A stretch of DNA of 64,000 nucleotides from Kangsaoukella pontilimi (GTDB taxonomy: Bacteria; Pseudomonadota; Alphaproteobacteria; Rhodobacterales; Rhodobacteraceae). The stretch spans positions 1,302,001-1,366,000 of the forward strand of contig NZ_WUPT01000001.1 of assembly GCF_009830125.1 (NCBI RefSeq), in the 5' to 3' direction. Shown here in pieces: positions 26,734 through 35,309 of the stretch (the stretch's first letter is position 1; every line of letters begins with the position of its first letter). Below the pieces are notes generated by a model, which saw nothing but the letters and a program-made list of their open reading frames with translations, searched no databases and was not told the origin of the DNA. Both the position numbers and the translations under genes were made by a program.

Positions 26734-27201
26734 ATGAAAAGACGACAGGTTCTGACACTTGGGATCGCGGGGCTGGCCCTTGCGGGGTGCGGTCTGGGCG
26801 AAAGCAGGCTGAACCCGTTCAATTGGTTCGGCAGCGACGAGGAAACCGAGACCGTCGCGGATATCGCCCTGCCCGTCGATAGCGACACCCGCCCGCTGAT
26901 GCCCGTGATCTCGTCGCTGACGATCGAGCGGACGCCGGGCGGCGCCATCATCCGCGCAACCGGTCTGCCGCCGGAACAGGGCTGGCACGATGCCGCACTG
27001 GTCTCCGAGACACGAGGACAGCCCGTGGACGGCGTTCTGACATTCGCCTTCCGGGCCCGCCCGCCGCGGACGCGGACCCGCGCCTCGACCGAGCAGTCGC
27101 GCGAAGTGATCGTGGGGCGGTTCGTGTCGGACATTACGCTGGCCACGACGCGGGAAGTCCGCGTCATCGGTGCAATCAACGGCAGGACGATCCGGCGTTA
27201 G
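26734..27201 (+). CDS. Predicted lipoprotein of unknown function
   Basis: A 155-aa protein with a twin-basic start MKRRQVLTLGIAGLALAGCGLG: a lipoprotein signal with lipobox LAGC, the Cys at about residue 19. The mature part has NPFNWFG early and a beta-rich stretch (VISSLTIERTPGGAIIRATG). It ends RVIGAINGRTIRR. No enzyme motif is seen and no family is recognised by name. It is probably an inner- or outer-membrane lipoprotein. Convergent with rnd, 6 bases apart. Confidence 0.75.
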   Translation: MKRRQVLTLGIAGLALAGCGLGESRLNPFNWFGSDEETETVADIALPVDSDTRPLMPVISSLTIERTPGGAIIRATGLPPEQGWHDAALVSETRGQPVDGVLTFAFRARPPRTRTRASTEQSREVIVGRFVSDITLATTREVRVIGAINGRTIRR

Positions 27202-27207
27202 GGCCGT

Positions 27208-28365
27208 TCAAACCTCGAAAACGTCGACCGACTGGCCGTTGGCCCTGAGCGCCAGCTTGCCATCGCAGAGCCTGAGCGCGTCGTCGCCAAAGGCCTTCTT
27301 CCGCCAGCCCTTCAGCGCTGCGCCGTCACGCTGGCCTGCCGCAATCTCGTCCAGTTCCGACGCGGTGGCGATCAGCTTCTGCGCGACGCCCAGCTTTTCC
27401 GATTTCGCCTTGAGCAGCACCCTGAGCAAATCCGCCAGCGCCGGATTGACCTGCAGCTTGTCGCGCGAGCGGTCGGGCTTGGGCTGTTTCTCGGCGGGAA
27501 CTTCCATGCCGAGGCGGACGGCCTCGAGAATGCCCTCCGCGATCTCACCTTTCCGCGCGTCCCTCAGAAGAAGCCGCGACCGCGACAGGTCCTGCAGGCT
27601 TGCCGGACGGCTTGAGGCCAGTTCGAGAAGCGCGTCGTCTTTCATCACGCGGCTGCGCGGAATATTCCGCGATTGCGCGAAATCCTCGCGAAAGCGCGCC
27701 AGTTCCCTGACGACCGCCAGGAAGCGGCCCGAATTGGTGCGCGTCTTGACCCGCATCCACGCCTCTTCGGGGCGGACGATATAGGTCTCGGGATCGGTCA
27801 GAACCGCCAGTTCCTCTTCCACCCATTCGCGGCGGCCGGACTTGGCCAGCTCGGCCTCGAGGTATTCGTAGATCACGCGCAGATGGGTCACGTCGGCCAG
27901 CGCATAGGTCTTCTGCGCATCGGTCAGCGGCCGGCGCGACCAGTCGGTGAAGCGCGAGCTCTTGTCGAGCTGCGCCTTGGCGATCTTGCGGACCAGCGTT
28001 TCGTAACCGACCTGCTCGCCGAAGCCACAGACCATCGCCGCGACCTGCGTGTCGAACAGAGGCTCGGGGATCACGCCGCCTTCGATGTAGAAAATCTCAA
28101 GGTCCTGCCGCGCGGCATGGAACACCTTGACCACGTTCCGGTCAGCCAGAAGCGTGTACAGCGGGTCGAGCGACATGCCCTTGGCCAGCGGATCGACGAG
28201 GACCGCGTCCTCTTCCGCATCGCCGGGGATGGCAAGCTGCACGAGGCAGAGCTTGGAGTAGTATGTCCGCTCCCGAAGGAATTCGGTGTCGACGGTGACA
28301 TATGGGGCTTTCGCCGCGCGGTCACAGAAGGCGGCAAGGGCGTCGGGTGTCGTGATCGTGATCAT
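27208..28365 (-). CDS. rnd: Ribonuclease D
   Basis: A 385-aa DEDD-family 3'-5' exoribonuclease that matures tRNA and other stable RNA. Exo I is VTVDTEFLRERTYY, Exo II is VFHAARQDLEIFY, and Exo III is YALADVTHL. An HRDC domain follows at about 205-285 (RELARFREDFAQSRNIPRSRVMKDDALLELA). Length matches the family. Divergent or convergent neighbours are unrelated. Confidence 0.96.
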   Translation of the reverse strand: MITITTPDALAAFCDRAAKAPYVTVDTEFLRERTYYSKLCLVQLAIPGDAEEDAVLVDPLAKGMSLDPLYTLLADRNVVKVFHAARQDLEIFYIEGGVIPEPLFDTQVAAMVCGFGEQVGYETLVRKIAKAQLDKSSRFTDWSRRPLTDAQKTYALADVTHLRVIYEYLEAELAKSGRREWVEEELAVLTDPETYIVRPEEAWMRVKTRTNSGRFLAVVRELARFREDFAQSRNIPRSRVMKDDALLELASSRPASLQDLSRSRLLLRDARKGEIAEGILEAVRLGMEVPAEKQPKPDRSRDKLQVNPALADLLRVLLKAKSEKLGVAQKLIATASELDEIAAGQRDGAALKGWRKKAFGDDALRLCDGKLALRANGQSVDVFEV

Positions 28366-28408
28366 CAGGTCGGGCTGCTCGGGTCCAAAGTCTGCCCGTG
28401 ATAGGGCT

Positions 28409-29008
28409 TTAGGCCCCGGCGGGCAAGATGACCGGCGTCATGTCGTCCGAGGCAAAGCGGCGTAGGACGGCTGGATAAAGCCTGTGCTCTTCGACCAGAA
28501 CCCGCGCGGCCAGCGTTTCGGTCGTGTCGCCCGGTTCGATCGGGACGCGCGCCTGCCCGAGGATCGGGCCGTCATCGAGATCGCCGGTGACGACATGGAC
28601 GGTGCAACCCGCCTGGGTGTCGCCCGCAGCGATGGCGCGCGCGTGGGTGTCGAGACCCCGGTATTTCGGCAGAAGCGACGGGTGGATGTTCAGCATCCGT
28701 CCCGCCCACCGCCCCACGAAGTCGGGCGTCAGAATGCGCATGAATCCGGCCAGGCAGATGATGTCCGGCGCATGCCGCGCCAGCGCCTCGGAGAGCGCGC
28801 GTTCAAAGCCCGGGCGATCGCCCTTGTACAGGGTGTGATCGACAACCTCGGTCGGAATGCCAAGCGCCTCGGCCTTGGCAAGGCCGCCCGCGCCGGGGCG
28901 GTTCGACAGAACCACGACCGGGCGCGCCGGATGATCGCCCGCCATATCCCGCGCCAGAACCTCCATGTTGGAGCCGGACCCTGAGATCAGGATGGCAACA
29001 CGTTTCAA
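28409..29008 (-). CDS. purN: Phosphoribosylglycinamide formyltransferase
   Basis: A 199-aa GART enzyme of purine synthesis that formylates GAR with 10-formyl-THF. The N-terminus [12 protein letters not shown], the catalytic region [16 protein letters not shown] (Asn and His) and [16 protein letters not shown] are diagnostic. The most likely start is TTG at 29008, overlapping the purM stop (TTGA). The frame is open to 29416, but that part lies inside purM. Coupled to purM, as in most proteobacteria. Confidence 0.94.
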   Translation of the reverse strand: MKRVAILISGSGSNMEVLARDMAGDHPARPVVVLSNRPGAGGLAKAEALGIPTEVVDHTLYKGDRPGFERALSEALARHAPDIICLAGFMRILTPDFVGRWAGRMLNIHPSLLPKYRGLDTHARAIAAGDTQAGCTVHVVTGDLDDGPILGQARVPIEPGDTTETLAARVLVEEHRLYPAVLRRFASDDMTPVILPAGA

Positions 29009-30045
29009 GAAAGCGAACCCGTGTACGCGACGCCCTGCCCCTCGGCGATCCGTCCGATCCGGACCGTGTCGTGACCCGCCTCGCGGAATGCGTTCTCGGC
29101 CGCATCGGCGCTGGACGGATCGACCACGGCTATCAGGCCAATGCCGCAGTTGAAGGTCTTCAGCATCTCCGGCTGATCCATGCCGCCTTCGGCCGCCAAC
29201 CATTTGAAGACGGGTAGAAGTTCCCACGCACCAAGGTCGATCTCGGCTCCAAGGCCATCCGGCAGGACGCGCGGCAGGTTCTCGGTCAGGCCGCCGCCGG
29301 TGATATGCGCGAGCGCATGAAGTCCGCCGCCATCGAGGGCCGCCTTCGCGCCCTTCACGTAGATCTCGGTCGGTGTCAGCAATGCCTGCCCGAGCGTCTG
29401 GTCGGTCCATGGGCAAGCGTCCGACCAGCCGAGTCCCGACCGCTCGACGATCCGCCGGACCAGCGAATAGCCGTTCGAGTGCACGCCGCTGCTTGCAACG
29501 CCGATCAGAACGTCGTCTGCGGTCACGCCTTCGGGCAGCATCCGCCCCCGCTCCATCGCGCCCACCGCGAAACCGGCAAGGTCGAAATCACCGGCTTCGT
29601 ACATCCCCGGCATCTCGGCGGTCTCACCCCCGATCAGAGCGGCGCCAGCACGCTGGCAGCCCTCAGCGATGCCCTCGATCACCGCCTGCGCCTCGTCCAG
29701 GTTCAGCTTGCCGGTGGCGAAATAGTCCAGAAAGAACAGCGGCTCGGCACCCTGACAGATCAGGTCGTTCACGCACATCGCCACAAGGTCGATGCCGACG
29801 CCCGCAACCTCTCCGGTGTCGATCGCAATTCTGAGCTTGGTGCCGACGCCGTCCGTGGCCGCCACCAGCACCGGGTCGCTGTAGCCTGCCGCCTTCAGAT
29901 CGAACAGCGCCCCGAAACCGCCAAGCCCTGACATCGTGCCGGGCCGCGCCGTTCGCTTCGCCGCCGGCTTGATCCGCTCCACAAGGGCGTTCCCGGCGTC
30001 GATATCGACGCCCGCCTCGGCATATGTGAGCCCGTTCTTCGTCAT
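29005..30045 (-). CDS. purM: Phosphoribosylformylglycinamidine cyclo-ligase
   Basis: A 346-aa AIR synthetase, which closes the imidazole ring in purine synthesis. [17 protein letters not shown] is the start, GVGTKLRIA the ATP loop, and [14 protein letters not shown]-like sequence ([22 protein letters not shown]) the signature. First gene of a purM-purN pair. Length is normal. Confidence 0.97.
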   Translation of the reverse strand: MTKNGLTYAEAGVDIDAGNALVERIKPAAKRTARPGTMSGLGGFGALFDLKAAGYSDPVLVAATDGVGTKLRIAIDTGEVAGVGIDLVAMCVNDLICQGAEPLFFLDYFATGKLNLDEAQAVIEGIAEGCQRAGAALIGGETAEMPGMYEAGDFDLAGFAVGAMERGRMLPEGVTADDVLIGVASSGVHSNGYSLVRRIVERSGLGWSDACPWTDQTLGQALLTPTEIYVKGAKAALDGGGLHALAHITGGGLTENLPRVLPDGLGAEIDLGAWELLPVFKWLAAEGGMDQPEMLKTFNCGIGLIAVVDPSSADAAENAFREAGHDTVRIGRIAEGQGVAYTGSLS

Positions 30046-30155
30046 GCCATGCCCCTTTCAGATCGCACCGGCCTCCTAGCCCAAGGGCGCACGCCTGTCC
30101 ACGCCGCACGGACAGTTGACGGACCGACAGGTGACGACTAACGAGAACGTCAGGC

Positions 30156-30232
30156 GGGCCTGTAGCTCAATTGGTTAGAGCAGAGCGCTCATAACGCTTT
30201 GGTTGGGGGTTCGAGTCCCTCCGGGCCTACCA
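30156..30232 (+). tRNA. tRNA with CAT anticodon (Ile2-lysidine or elongator Met)
   Basis: A 77-base cloverleaf with encoded CCA. The acceptor stem is GGGCCTG paired with CGGGCCT. The D arm is GCTC/GAGC, the anticodon stem GAGCG/CGCTT with loop CTCATAA (anticodon CAT), and the T arm GGGGG/CCCTC-type with TTCGAGT. The C4-G69 and C5-G68 pairs match features that the lysidine synthetase TilS recognises in tRNA-Ile2 of E. coli, while E. coli elongator tRNA-Met has T4 and A5. An Ile (LAU) identity is therefore possible. It lacks the C1-A72 mismatch expected of an initiator. Confidence 0.93.
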
Positions 30233-30359
30233 CGCCTTTTTTCCGCCGCCATTCCCCGCAGCCTTTGAGCATGAATAGGCTTATTCCGATATTTCTGGAA
30301 TTGCGCCAATTCCTGTGCAATAGAACAACCGGTTTCTAATGAACGGAAAAGGACCGGGA

Positions 30360-30677
30360 ATGGCTAAGATCAGCCTGGACAAACTCTCTCTGGAAGAACT
30401 GAAAGCGCTCAGAAAAGACGTCGACAAGGCGATTGCCGGATTTGCCGAAAAGAAACGGCAAGAGGCGAAAAAGGCCCTCGAAGATGTCGCTGCAAAACAC
30501 GGCATGAGCCTCGACGAAATTCTCGGTGGCACCGCAAAGAGAAAAAAATCGAAGGCCGCTGCCAAATATCGCAATCCGGAAGACCCCAGCCAGACATGGT
30601 CCGGCCGTGGCCGTCAGCCCGCCTGGTACAAGGCCGCGATTGCCAAAGGGAAAAAACCCGAAAACATGGTCATGTAA
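30360..30677 (+). CDS. H-NS/HvrA-family nucleoid protein
   Basis: A 105-aa histone-like protein. The N-terminal half (LSLEELKALRKDVDKAIAGFAEKKRQEAKKALEDV) is a coiled-coil oligomerisation helix. A Lys-rich linker follows, then the H-NS DNA-binding core YRNPEDPSQTWSGRGRQPAWYKAAI, with the minor-groove loop (GRGRQP). HvrA and Spb of Rhodobacter are the nearest named relatives. I chose the ATG at 30360 (AAAGGACCGGGA before it); an upstream ATG at 30339 would add 7 residues. The coding sequence is more AT-rich than its neighbours. A perfect inverted repeat GGAATTG/CAATTCC (30297-30313) lies 46 bases before the start and may be an operator. Confidence 0.92.
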   Translation: MAKISLDKLSLEELKALRKDVDKAIAGFAEKKRQEAKKALEDVAAKHGMSLDEILGGTAKRKKSKAAAKYRNPEDPSQTWSGRGRQPAWYKAAIAKGKKPENMVM

Positions 30678-30692
30678 GCCTGAAGGACCGGA

Positions 30693-32009
30693 TTATTTCG
30701 GCAGAATGATTTCCGCCCGTAATCCGGTCAATTCACGCGCATCGCCCAGGCTGAGGCGCCCGCCGTGTTGTCGCGCGATATCGGCCGCAATTGCCAGCCC
30801 CAGCCCCACGCCCGAGCCGTCATCCTGATTGCGTGCACTATCGAGACGGGAGAACGGCTTAACTGCCTCGGCACGTAATTCCGGCGCAATTCCCGGCCCG
30901 TCATCCTCGACAGCGAATACAATTCGGTCCCCTAGGTCCTCGGCGGTCATGCGTGCTCTTTTTCCATAGCGCACGGCATTGCCAACAAGATTGTCGATAG
31001 CGCGCGCCAGGGCATGAGGATGCGTTTTCAGCATGACATCCTGAGGTACCGGACCCGTTTCGATAGGCTGGCCCGCACGGCGTGCGCGGTCGACCGCCTG
31101 TTCCACGATCTCGCCAAGTGACACGGTCTCGGCGTTTTCATGGGCCGCCCCTTTCGCAAAATCGAGAAATGCATTCAGCATCATCTCCATTTCCGTGACA
31201 TCGGTCTCAAGCGCGCGCCGCTCAGGCCCCTCGTCCATGAGGCTGAGCGCCAGCTTCATACGGGTCAACGGCGTCCGAAGATCGTGGCTGACGCCAGACA
31301 GCATCACCGTACGCTGCTCTATCTGCCGCTCGATCCTGTCCCGCATTTCCAGAAAAGCGTCGCCCGCCTCGCGCACTTCGGTGGCACCCGTGGGGCGATA
31401 TTGGACCCGTCGCCCCTTACCGAAGGCCGAAGCGGCGGCGGCAAGCCGACGGATCGGGCGCACCTGCCCCCGCAGGTACAGAAGCGCGATGGCCGTCATA
31501 AGGAATGCGGTGACGCCAATCAGGACCAGAAACTGGTGAGGATTCCTAGGGCTGAGGCGGCCCCGCGCAATGTCCAGCAGAACCGGGCCACGGTCAGTCT
31601 CGTGCAGAAGCTGCGTGCGCCCGTCGACCCCGACCAGATCAACGGCCACCAGTCCGGGCAGCCTCTCCTCCAGCGTCGCCCGCACCGTGAGACCCGAAAG
31701 GTCGATCCACTCTCGCCGGGCCTCTAACCCGGCATTCGTCCAGGTCAGTCCCATGTCGAGCGCCGACGCGATCTCGTCGGCCATGGCACGCGCGGTCGTG
31801 GCATCCGGTGCAGCGTCGATAACCTCGGCGATGTAGCGGACTTCGTCGGCCACGCCGCTGGTCATCTGGCGGGTCACGTCCTCGTAGAGGCGCTGGATGA
31901 AAACCACCGACATGACCGTGAGAATGCTCAGGACCGGCACCAGCACGATCAGCGCGGCGCGTCCGTAAAGTGATCGCGGCATATAGCCTTTCAGAAACCG
32001 GCCCAGCAT
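30693..32009 (-). CDS. EnvZ-like sensor histidine kinase
   Basis: A 438-aa membrane kinase. Two membrane segments (about 18-40 and 160-180, FLVLIGVTAFLMTAIALLYL) frame a periplasmic sensor of about 120 residues. A HAMP domain follows (RGQVRPIRRLAAAASAFGKG), then the dimerisation box SGVSHDLRTPLTRMKL with the phosphoacceptor His. The ATPase motifs are N box NLVGNAVRYG, G1 DDGPGI and G2 GSGVGLGLAI. An EnvZ/OmpR-type role is likely, but the partner response regulator is not in the window. Divergent from the MBL hydrolase, 41 bases apart. Confidence 0.93.
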   Translation of the reverse strand: MLGRFLKGYMPRSLYGRAALIVLVPVLSILTVMSVVFIQRLYEDVTRQMTSGVADEVRYIAEVIDAAPDATTARAMADEIASALDMGLTWTNAGLEARREWIDLSGLTVRATLEERLPGLVAVDLVGVDGRTQLLHETDRGPVLLDIARGRLSPRNPHQFLVLIGVTAFLMTAIALLYLRGQVRPIRRLAAAASAFGKGRRVQYRPTGATEVREAGDAFLEMRDRIERQIEQRTVMLSGVSHDLRTPLTRMKLALSLMDEGPERRALETDVTEMEMMLNAFLDFAKGAAHENAETVSLGEIVEQAVDRARRAGQPIETGPVPQDVMLKTHPHALARAIDNLVGNAVRYGKRARMTAEDLGDRIVFAVEDDGPGIAPELRAEAVKPFSRLDSARNQDDGSGVGLGLAIAADIARQHGGRLSLGDARELTGLRAEIILPK

Positions 32010-32050
32010 GGCATGACCCTAAGGAGGAGCCGACCCGAGAGAAAGAGCCA

Positions 32051-32944
32051 ATGACCGATGCGGTGCCAGGCACCCCAGTCGAGATCGACGACGGCGTCCG
32101 CCTGCTTCTCGCTCCGAATGCCGGGCCGATGACCCACAGGGGCACGAACACGTGGCTTGTGGGTGAGACCGATCTGGCCGTGATCGACCCCGGTCCCGAC
32201 GACCCCGCTCATTTCGACGCGCTCCTGAGTGCGGCAGGCGGACGGGCCGTGACCCATATCCTCGTCACCCACGCCCATGCCGACCACAGCGCTCTCGCCC
32301 CCCGCCTTGCTCAGGCGACAGGGGCCGAGATCATCGGTTTCGGCCCGGCGACAACTGGCAGGTCTGCCGTCATGGAAAGGCTCGCCTCCGAAGGTGGTCT
32401 GGCGGGCGGCGAAGGCCTGGACGCGAGGTTCACCCCGCATCGGGCCGTGCGCGATGGCGACAGGATTACCGGCAAGGACTGGACGCTCGACGTCCTCCAC
32501 ACGCCCGGACACTTCGCCGGCCACCTGTCCTTTCAACTGGACGAGGCGCTCTTCTCCGGCGACCACCTCATGGACTGGTCCACGACGATCGTATCCCCGC
32601 CGGACGGCGATATCGCGGCCTTTCTGGAGACGTCCCGGCGCCTGATCGGGCTTGCGCCCGCGCGCTGTCTGACCGGCCATGGTGGCGTGATCCATGACCC
32701 GGCCGGTCGCCTGTCCGAACTGATCGCCCACCGCGAGGCCCGCGAGGCGCAAATCCTCGACGCCATCGGCTCGGGCGCGGACACCGTGGCGAAAATCACG
32801 GCCCGGCTCTATGCCGATGTGGCGCCACTGCTGCTCGCCGCTGCCGAACGCAATGTCCTTGCGCATCTCATTGATCTGGAGAGCAGAATGCTGATCCGGG
32901 CCACACCCGCAGTGGCGCTGCGATCTTCGTTTGAATTGGTGTGA
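32051..32944 (+). CDS. Metallo-beta-lactamase fold hydrolase (LACTB2-like)
   Basis: A 297-aa MBL-fold protein. The metal motif is THAHADHS, with later His/Asp ligands in HTPGHFAGHLSF, SGDHLMDWS and CLTGHGG. The pattern TNTWLVGETDLAVIDPGP is typical of the LACTB2 subgroup. A winged-helix-like C-terminal part (about 230-297, VAKITARLYADVAPLLL) follows. The natural substrate is not evident; related proteins act on RNA or thioesters. Start ATG 32051 is preferred over the longer frame from 31970, which overlaps the divergent kinase gene. Confidence 0.88.
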   Translation: MTDAVPGTPVEIDDGVRLLLAPNAGPMTHRGTNTWLVGETDLAVIDPGPDDPAHFDALLSAAGGRAVTHILVTHAHADHSALAPRLAQATGAEIIGFGPATTGRSAVMERLASEGGLAGGEGLDARFTPHRAVRDGDRITGKDWTLDVLHTPGHFAGHLSFQLDEALFSGDHLMDWSTTIVSPPDGDIAAFLETSRRLIGLAPARCLTGHGGVIHDPAGRLSELIAHREAREAQILDAIGSGADTVAKITARLYADVAPLLLAAAERNVLAHLIDLESRMLIRATPAVALRSSFELV

Positions 32945-33013
32945 TCGAAGCGCATTTTTTCAGCTCGACCCTCTGGACGTCCCCAGCCGCCATTGCTATA
33001 TCGCCCCCGGTGT

Positions 33014-33088
33014 TCCGGCGTAGCTCAGCGGTAGAGCAGTTGACTGTTAATCAATTGGTCGTAGGTTCGATCCCTACCGCCGGAGCCA
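33014..33088 (+). tRNA. tRNA-Asn (GTT)
   Basis: A 75-base cloverleaf: acceptor TCCGGCG/CGCCGGA, D arm GCTC/GAGC, anticodon stem GTTGA/TCAAT with loop CTGTTAA (anticodon GTT), T arm GTAGG/CCTAC. Discriminator G and CCA are encoded. Confidence 0.97.
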
Positions 33089-33162
33089 AAACTTCCCGAA
33101 AAGATATGAGGCTTTCCGCGCAGCCCAGTTTGCTTTGCGGCGACTTCGCCTTCTTGCGGTGA

Positions 33163-34047
33163 TCAGTAGCTTGCGCCAAGCCTGCGGTCGGCGGACACCG
33201 GATCGCTCGCCACCGAAAGGATACGATAGACCAGTTCGGCGAGGCCGGTGGTTTCGGTCTTGGAATAGATCGAACGCAGATGACTGCGGACGGTCGACTC
33301 CGACAGACCAAGCTCGTCCGTAACAGCCTTTACCGACAAGCCGCGCGAGAGAAGCAGACAGACCCGGAATTCGGCCCGGCTCAGCTTGGCCGGGTTCGAC
33401 ACGCCGAGAATGGGTTCGCTCGGCTTGATCCGGTTCTCCTTGGCCAGCGCGCGGGCACGGACCATACGCTCATCCATCTGCGCCTGCGTCACGAGGCCGG
33501 TTTTGCGCCCCGCCCACGCCCTCACGAGCGTCGGCATGACTGTATCGAACTCGGCTTTCTCGTTACGCCCGAGCACGTGATCGAAATGGAATTCGAGATA
33601 ATCGTGCTGAAGTCCGGTGGATTCGATGGCCACGACGACGATATCCGCCACACTGCGCGAAACGAGCCAGTTCGACAGACCAGCGCTCGTCGAGAAGTCA
33701 CTGTCGGACAGGTGGTCGGACAGGAACCAGACCGTGCCCGAGCGCACGCGATTGTAGAATGCACCAAGCACGTCTTCGGCCATCGGACGACGGAAGGGAG
33801 CGGCTTCACGGTCGGTATCGCGTGCATCGTACTCGGCGACCAAACGGGACCGGCCCTGTTGTCTTGCATCGCGGGAAATCGCTGCGGCTTCGGCGCCGAT
33901 AGCTTGCGAGATTGCGGACAAGGCTTCGCCCAATGGCATGGAGCCATGAACCGCTCCGCACCAGCTCGCGATACCGTCCAGAATTCTGAGGTCTCTGCCG
34001 AGACCGTGTGAATCCGGTTGGTCCCTATCACCCCTCAAGCCAATCAA
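33163..34047 (-). CDS. LuxR-type transcriptional regulator
   Basis: About 294 aa. A C-terminal LuxR/FixJ helix-turn-helix is clear: LSRAEFRVCLLLSRGLSVKAVTDELGLSESTVRSHLRSIYSKT. The N-terminal 210 residues have no signature I recognise; they lack an obvious receiver aspartate or an acyl-homoserine-lactone site, so the signal is unknown. The start is uncertain: I favour TTG at 34047 because GGAG lies 8 bases before it and the open frame beyond (to 34170) looks non-coding. It follows the tad operon terminator, same strand. Control of the pili is plausible but inferred only from proximity. Confidence 0.8.
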   Translation of the reverse strand: MIGLRGDRDQPDSHGLGRDLRILDGIASWCGAVHGSMPLGEALSAISQAIGAEAAAISRDARQQGRSRLVAEYDARDTDREAAPFRRPMAEDVLGAFYNRVRSGTVWFLSDHLSDSDFSTSAGLSNWLVSRSVADIVVVAIESTGLQHDYLEFHFDHVLGRNEKAEFDTVMPTLVRAWAGRKTGLVTQAQMDERMVRARALAKENRIKPSEPILGVSNPAKLSRAEFRVCLLLSRGLSVKAVTDELGLSESTVRSHLRSIYSKTETTGLAELVYRILSVASDPVSADRRLGASY

Positions 34048-34256
34048 TGTGACTACTCCAAAAAATCTTTTACCCGGCAGGGGAAAATCACCCTCGCCGA
34101 ACTGCTCGAATCTTACCGTTTTGTTGTTGGAACCTCTCGATCCGCATTCAGCGTGCTGACGCAGCGCCATCTTGTCAAGCGGACCACAAAATCTGCGAAA
34201 AATACGCGCTCTAATTGAGCTTTCATGGCCACTTGGGAAACAATACCCCTAAAGCC

Positions 34257-34291
34257 CAAAAATTGTCTCGCCGGACACAACCGGCGAGACA
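34257..34291 (-). terminator. Terminator of the tad pilus operon
   Basis: A perfect 11-bp stem TGTCTCGCCGG/CCGGCGAGACA (34264-34274 and 34281-34291) with a six-base loop, followed on the minus strand by ATTTTT. It lies 7 bases past the tadC stop and marks the 3' end of the operon. Confidence 0.93.
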
Positions 34292-34297
34292 GGAAGC

Positions 34298-35296
34298 TCA
34301 GTTGCTGAACGTGTTCATCCAGCGGATAGCAATGGGTCCGAGAATCAACAGGAACAGCGCCGGCAGCATAAGCGCCGCCATGACAAGCGACATCTTTACG
34401 GGAAGCTTGTTCGCCATTTCCTGCGCCTTGAGCTCACGCGAAATCCGCATCTCACTGGCGTAGGTTGTCAGGGCCTGGCTGACACTGGTACCGAACTGGA
34501 TCGACTGAAGGATCACGCTCGCGAAAGACCGCACCTCATCGACATTCGTGCGGGCAGCCATGTCCATCAGCGCCTTTTCCCGCTCACCGCCGGCCGAAAC
34601 CTCAAGCTGCACGAGGCGGAATTCCTGGCTGATCGCAGGCGCCGACATCTCCATTTCGTTCGACACACGGGTCATCGCAGCGTCAAAGCCAAGACCGGAT
34701 TCGATCGAAACCTGCATCAGGTCGAGCGCATTCGGGAAGCTTTCCGAGACCTGAAGCTGCCGCTCATCCACCTTGGACCGAAGCCAGAGCGCCGGGCCGA
34801 AGAACCCAAGGATCAAGAGCGCCGTCAGCGTGTAATACGTCATCATCCTGCTCTGGCCGTCGATAAAATCGGCCAGGAACTCGGGAAGCGGCAGGAAAGT
34901 CTGCTGACGGAGCGCCAGGAGAAGAAGATAGGCGCCCGGCAAGGCAACGGCGAGCAGGATCCGGATGGTGTAATACTTCGCGACCGCATTCTGACCGACG
35001 ATACCGGCATTCATGAGCTGACGCCGGATTTGCGTCCGCTTTTCGCGGCTCTGCGGCATCAGCGCCTTCATCAGGCCCTTGGGGTCGACGTCCGCGTTGT
35101 TCAGAAGGCCCGCTTCGAAGGAGGTGCGCCGCTTGAGCGGCCGGCCGCTGTGATAGCGCCGCCCCACGGGGTCCGAGGCAACGAGCCCCCCGAAGAAACC
35201 GTAGGCGATCAGAAGCGAGCCGATGAAGATGCCGAGAATGATAAGACCCGAGGCCGAGCCGACATTTCCGAAAAAGGCTGTGATTTGTTCAAACAT
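34298..35296 (-). CDS. tadC: Tad pilus platform protein TadC
   Basis: A 332-aa inner membrane protein with a type II secretion F domain (about 160-290: SFPNALDLMQVSIESGLGFDAAMTRVSNEM). Hydrophobic segments sit near residues 12-35, 105-125, 145-165 and 300-325. With TadB it forms the platform on which the ATPase polymerises Flp pilin. Last gene of the operon, immediately before a strong terminator. Confidence 0.94.
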   Translation of the reverse strand: MFEQITAFFGNVGSASGLIILGIFIGSLLIAYGFFGGLVASDPVGRRYHSGRPLKRRTSFEAGLLNNADVDPKGLMKALMPQSREKRTQIRRQLMNAGIVGQNAVAKYYTIRILLAVALPGAYLLLLALRQQTFLPLPEFLADFIDGQSRMMTYYTLTALLILGFFGPALWLRSKVDERQLQVSESFPNALDLMQVSIESGLGFDAAMTRVSNEMEMSAPAISQEFRLVQLEVSAGGEREKALMDMAARTNVDEVRSFASVILQSIQFGTSVSQALTTYASEMRISRELKAQEMANKLPVKMSLVMAALMLPALFLLILGPIAIRWMNTFSN

Positions 35297-35309
35297 GTGT
35301 GCGCCCTCC

